A DNA stretch of 53,221 nucleotides from positions 2,653,355 through 2,706,575 of the forward strand of contig CP070751.1 in the NCBI GenBank assembly GCA_020348445.1. The letters run 5' to 3'. Below the pieces are notes generated by a model, which saw only the letters and a program-made list of their open reading frames with translations, searched no databases and was not told the origin of the DNA. How positions within the stretch are numbered: the stretch's first letter is position 1; every line of letters starts with the position of its first letter. Positions 51,684 through 53,221 of the stretch are shown one piece after another. Both the position numbers and the translations under genes were made by a program. This DNA comes from Thermoplasmata archaeon. GTDB lineage: Archaea > Thermoplasmatota > Thermoplasmata > GCA-020350865.

Positions 51684-53221
51684 ATGGATAGAAGGGGCAA
51701 GGCGATTGCTGTCTTTATTTTGATACTACTGAGTTCAATCGTGGCAATCAGTTATGTTACACCGAATGCTAAGGCTCCTCCAACTAATCCGACAAATGAA
51801 GAAGGCGATTCCTCAAGAGACCAAGAATCCAACACCCCCCCAATAATAGTCACCCAAGACGTCATAATAGCCGATGTAGGTGTTCTATACGAGGTAGATT
51901 ACGATGCAAGGGATCCTGATAGGGGCACCCCAGTAATATCTTCCAATCCCGACCTTCCCACTCCAAGGGCTTGGATGGGATGCACCTGGAACGGGAATGC
52001 ACCCTATCTTCTTGGAGGTATGGAAGTAGGTGTTATATACAGTGACATCCTGGAATGGGAAAACTGGATTGGCTCAACAGATGTTGGAGGTGGCAAGCCC
52101 CCGGGTCGGTATGGCGCCTCGGCGATATGGAATGGCGCCTATCTCTATGGTATCGGCGGGACAGATGATGGAGGGGCTCCGACCGGCTTCAATATCAAAT
52201 TCGACCCCGAAACAGGGACAACGACGGAATTCCCTACAGTACCCGGGATGACATCCCAACACAGCGCTATCTTCACAGGTCAATACGGGTACATCTTTGG
52301 AGGACACTTTGACATCCTTCCCCAAGACCGGATCTGGCGCTTCGATCCCAGTGATGAATCCTTAACAGAACTGGAAGTTACCCTTCCCGCACCAAGTTCC
52401 GAGACCTCAGCTGTTTTCGACGGGCGATACGCCTATATCTTTGGGGGATATTTAACTGATGAAATAGTGAGATTCGACACTGTAAGTGAATCCGTGAGCG
52501 TACTAAGTTCTAAGCTTCCAACTATACGTGTTGGGACCTCTGCGACCTGGGATGGGGATTATGCCTACATCTTTGGGGGTCATAACAATACCACCTCCTA
52601 TGATGAGATTGTTCGGTTCGAACCGATTTCAGGGGATGTCACGGTTCTTTCGGTGACCCTTCCTTCTGGTCGCTGGGGCACTGCTGCTGCAAGTGACGGG
52701 TGGTCCAAGCACTATATCTACGGCGGGACCTCTGAAACAGCTGACCTTTCCGATAATGTCACAATAACGTTTCCACGCAACACCCTAAACTGGTCTTTGT
52801 CTACAGATGCACAGTTTTTGATAATCGACAATCAGACCGGCATTCTTTCAGGAACGCCTTATCTTGATGACATTGGGATTTTCTGGGTTAACGTCACTGT
52901 GGAAGATGGCAATGGCGGTATGGACTTTCATAACTTCACCCTCTATGTAGGATCCGTGAATGTATTGAAAAAGGGCTGGAATCTAATCTCAATCCCCCTA
53001 ATCCAGGAAGAGCAAAACCTCAAAAAAGTGCTCGAGATGATCGATGGTTATTATGATATAGTCCAATGGTACGATATTACTGATACTAATGATCCTTGGA
53101 AGCATCACAAAGTAGGCAAACCCTATGGAAACGATTTATCCGATATAAACGAAAAAATGGGCTTCTGGATTTACATCACAAATCCTGGGGACACGATATT
53201 CCTCTACAATGGCACCAAACC
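51684..53221 (+). CDS. secreted Kelch propeller protein with split He_PIG and GWN domains (3' end cut by window)
   Basis: The first 512 codons of a gene that runs off the window. The signal peptide is RGKAIAVFILILLSSIVAIS (about 4-23). A He_PIG-like start (PPIIVTQDVI...YEVDYDARDPD) follows, then a Kelch-type propeller with four to six blades (YLLGGM, YIFGGH, YIFGGY and YIYGGT motifs each with an RFD/RFE partner), then the second half of a He_PIG domain (TLNWSLSTDAQ, IDNQTGILSGTP, GIFWVNVTVEDGNGG). The GWN domain then begins (GWNLISIPLIQ...GFWIYITNPGDT). Thus the propeller appears inserted in one Ig-like domain. No ribosome binding site is seen at ATG 51684, so it is probably leaderless. The role is likely surface binding. 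Confidence 0.82.
   Translation, partial: MDRRGKAIAVFILILLSSIVAISYVTPNAKAPPTNPTNEEGDSSRDQESNTPPIIVTQDVIIADVGVLYEVDYDARDPDRGTPVISSNPDLPTPRAWMGCTWNGNAPYLLGGMEVGVIYSDILEWENWIGSTDVGGGKPPGRYGASAIWNGAYLYGIGGTDDGGAPTGFNIKFDPETGTTTEFPTVPGMTSQHSAIFTGQYGYIFGGHFDILPQDRIWRFDPSDESLTELEVTLPAPSSETSAVFDGRYAYIFGGYLTDEIVRFDTVSESVSVLSSKLPTIRVGTSATWDGDYAYIFGGHNNTTSYDEIVRFEPISGDVTVLSVTLPSGRWGTAAASDGWSKHYIYGGTSETADLSDNVTITFPRNTLNWSLSTDAQFLIIDNQTGILSGTPYLDDIGIFWVNVTVEDGNGGMDFHNFTLYVGSVNVLKKGWNLISIPLIQEEQNLKKVLEMIDGYYDIVQWYDITDTNDPWKHHKVGKPYGNDLSDINEKMGFWIYITNPGDTIFLYNGTK

Noticed and set aside
52600..52640. T-loop-like GGTTCGAACC suggesting a tRNA
   Set aside because: It lies inside the Kelch coding frame and no other tRNA arms are found.

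Overview
The window looks like a chromosomal segment of a euryarchaeon, most plausibly an uncultured member of the Thermoplasmatota. The reasons are the archaeal gene content (RimI-type acetyltransferase, Roadblock/LC7 protein, Ras-like GTPase, FlaI/FlaJ-type secretion ATPase and membrane platform, HerA/DUF87 ATPase), AT-rich TATA-type promoters often placed about 25-30 bp before the start codon (leaderless style), frequent TTG/GTG starts, and a large investment in secreted Asn/Ser/Thr-rich repeat proteins. Lineage is an inference; no rRNA or tRNA gene was seen.

Layout. (1) 1-2.4 kb: a non-coding stretch with two copies of a hairpin/poly-T element, then a Roadblock protein, a RimI acetyltransferase and a tiny Cys protein. 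(2) 2.4-17.4 kb, all on the minus strand: a ribbon-helix-helix protein, a Ras-like GTPase, a V4R-domain protein overlapping it by 38 nt, a giant 3915-aa surface protein, and a proline-rich membrane protein. The last two share a roughly 130-residue cytoplasmic domain that I read as Roadblock/longin-like. I consider this the best candidate for an undescribed system: a surface receptor or adhesin wired to a small GTPase. Upstream of the RHH gene are six perfectly phased 49-bp repeats, then a possible structured RNA. (3) 18-23.9 kb: ordinary genes (HAD phosphatase, rhomboid protease with a zinc ribbon, ModE-like HTH fused to Nudix), a pair of membrane proteins with QQYPP tails, and an ABC-2 exporter operon. 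(4) 24-31.6 kb: three paralogous secreted SBBP beta-propeller genes spread by segmental duplication. The duplications left a fragment of the ABC-operon membrane gene and scars of the 3' end of the HerA gene. (5) 31.6-37.7 kb, minus strand: Cys-rich protein, FlaI-type ATPase, FlaJ-type membrane protein and HerA-like ATPase in one tight operon, a combination reminiscent of archaeal DNA-exchange pili. (6) 37.8-53.2 kb: a secreted-protein island with a membrane protein bearing a zinc ribbon, three NosD-type beta-helix proteins, a subtilisin-like protease, a BNR/sialidase-like propeller and a Kelch propeller cut by the window end. Several of these share interchangeable C-terminal domains.

How the parts fit: most coding capacity serves the cell surface (adhesion, proteolysis, extracellular propellers and beta-helices, a type IV filament or DNA-transfer machine). 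The GTPase/V4R/Roadblock set could supply intracellular control. All functional links are inferred from gene order and motifs read by eye; no similarity search was run.
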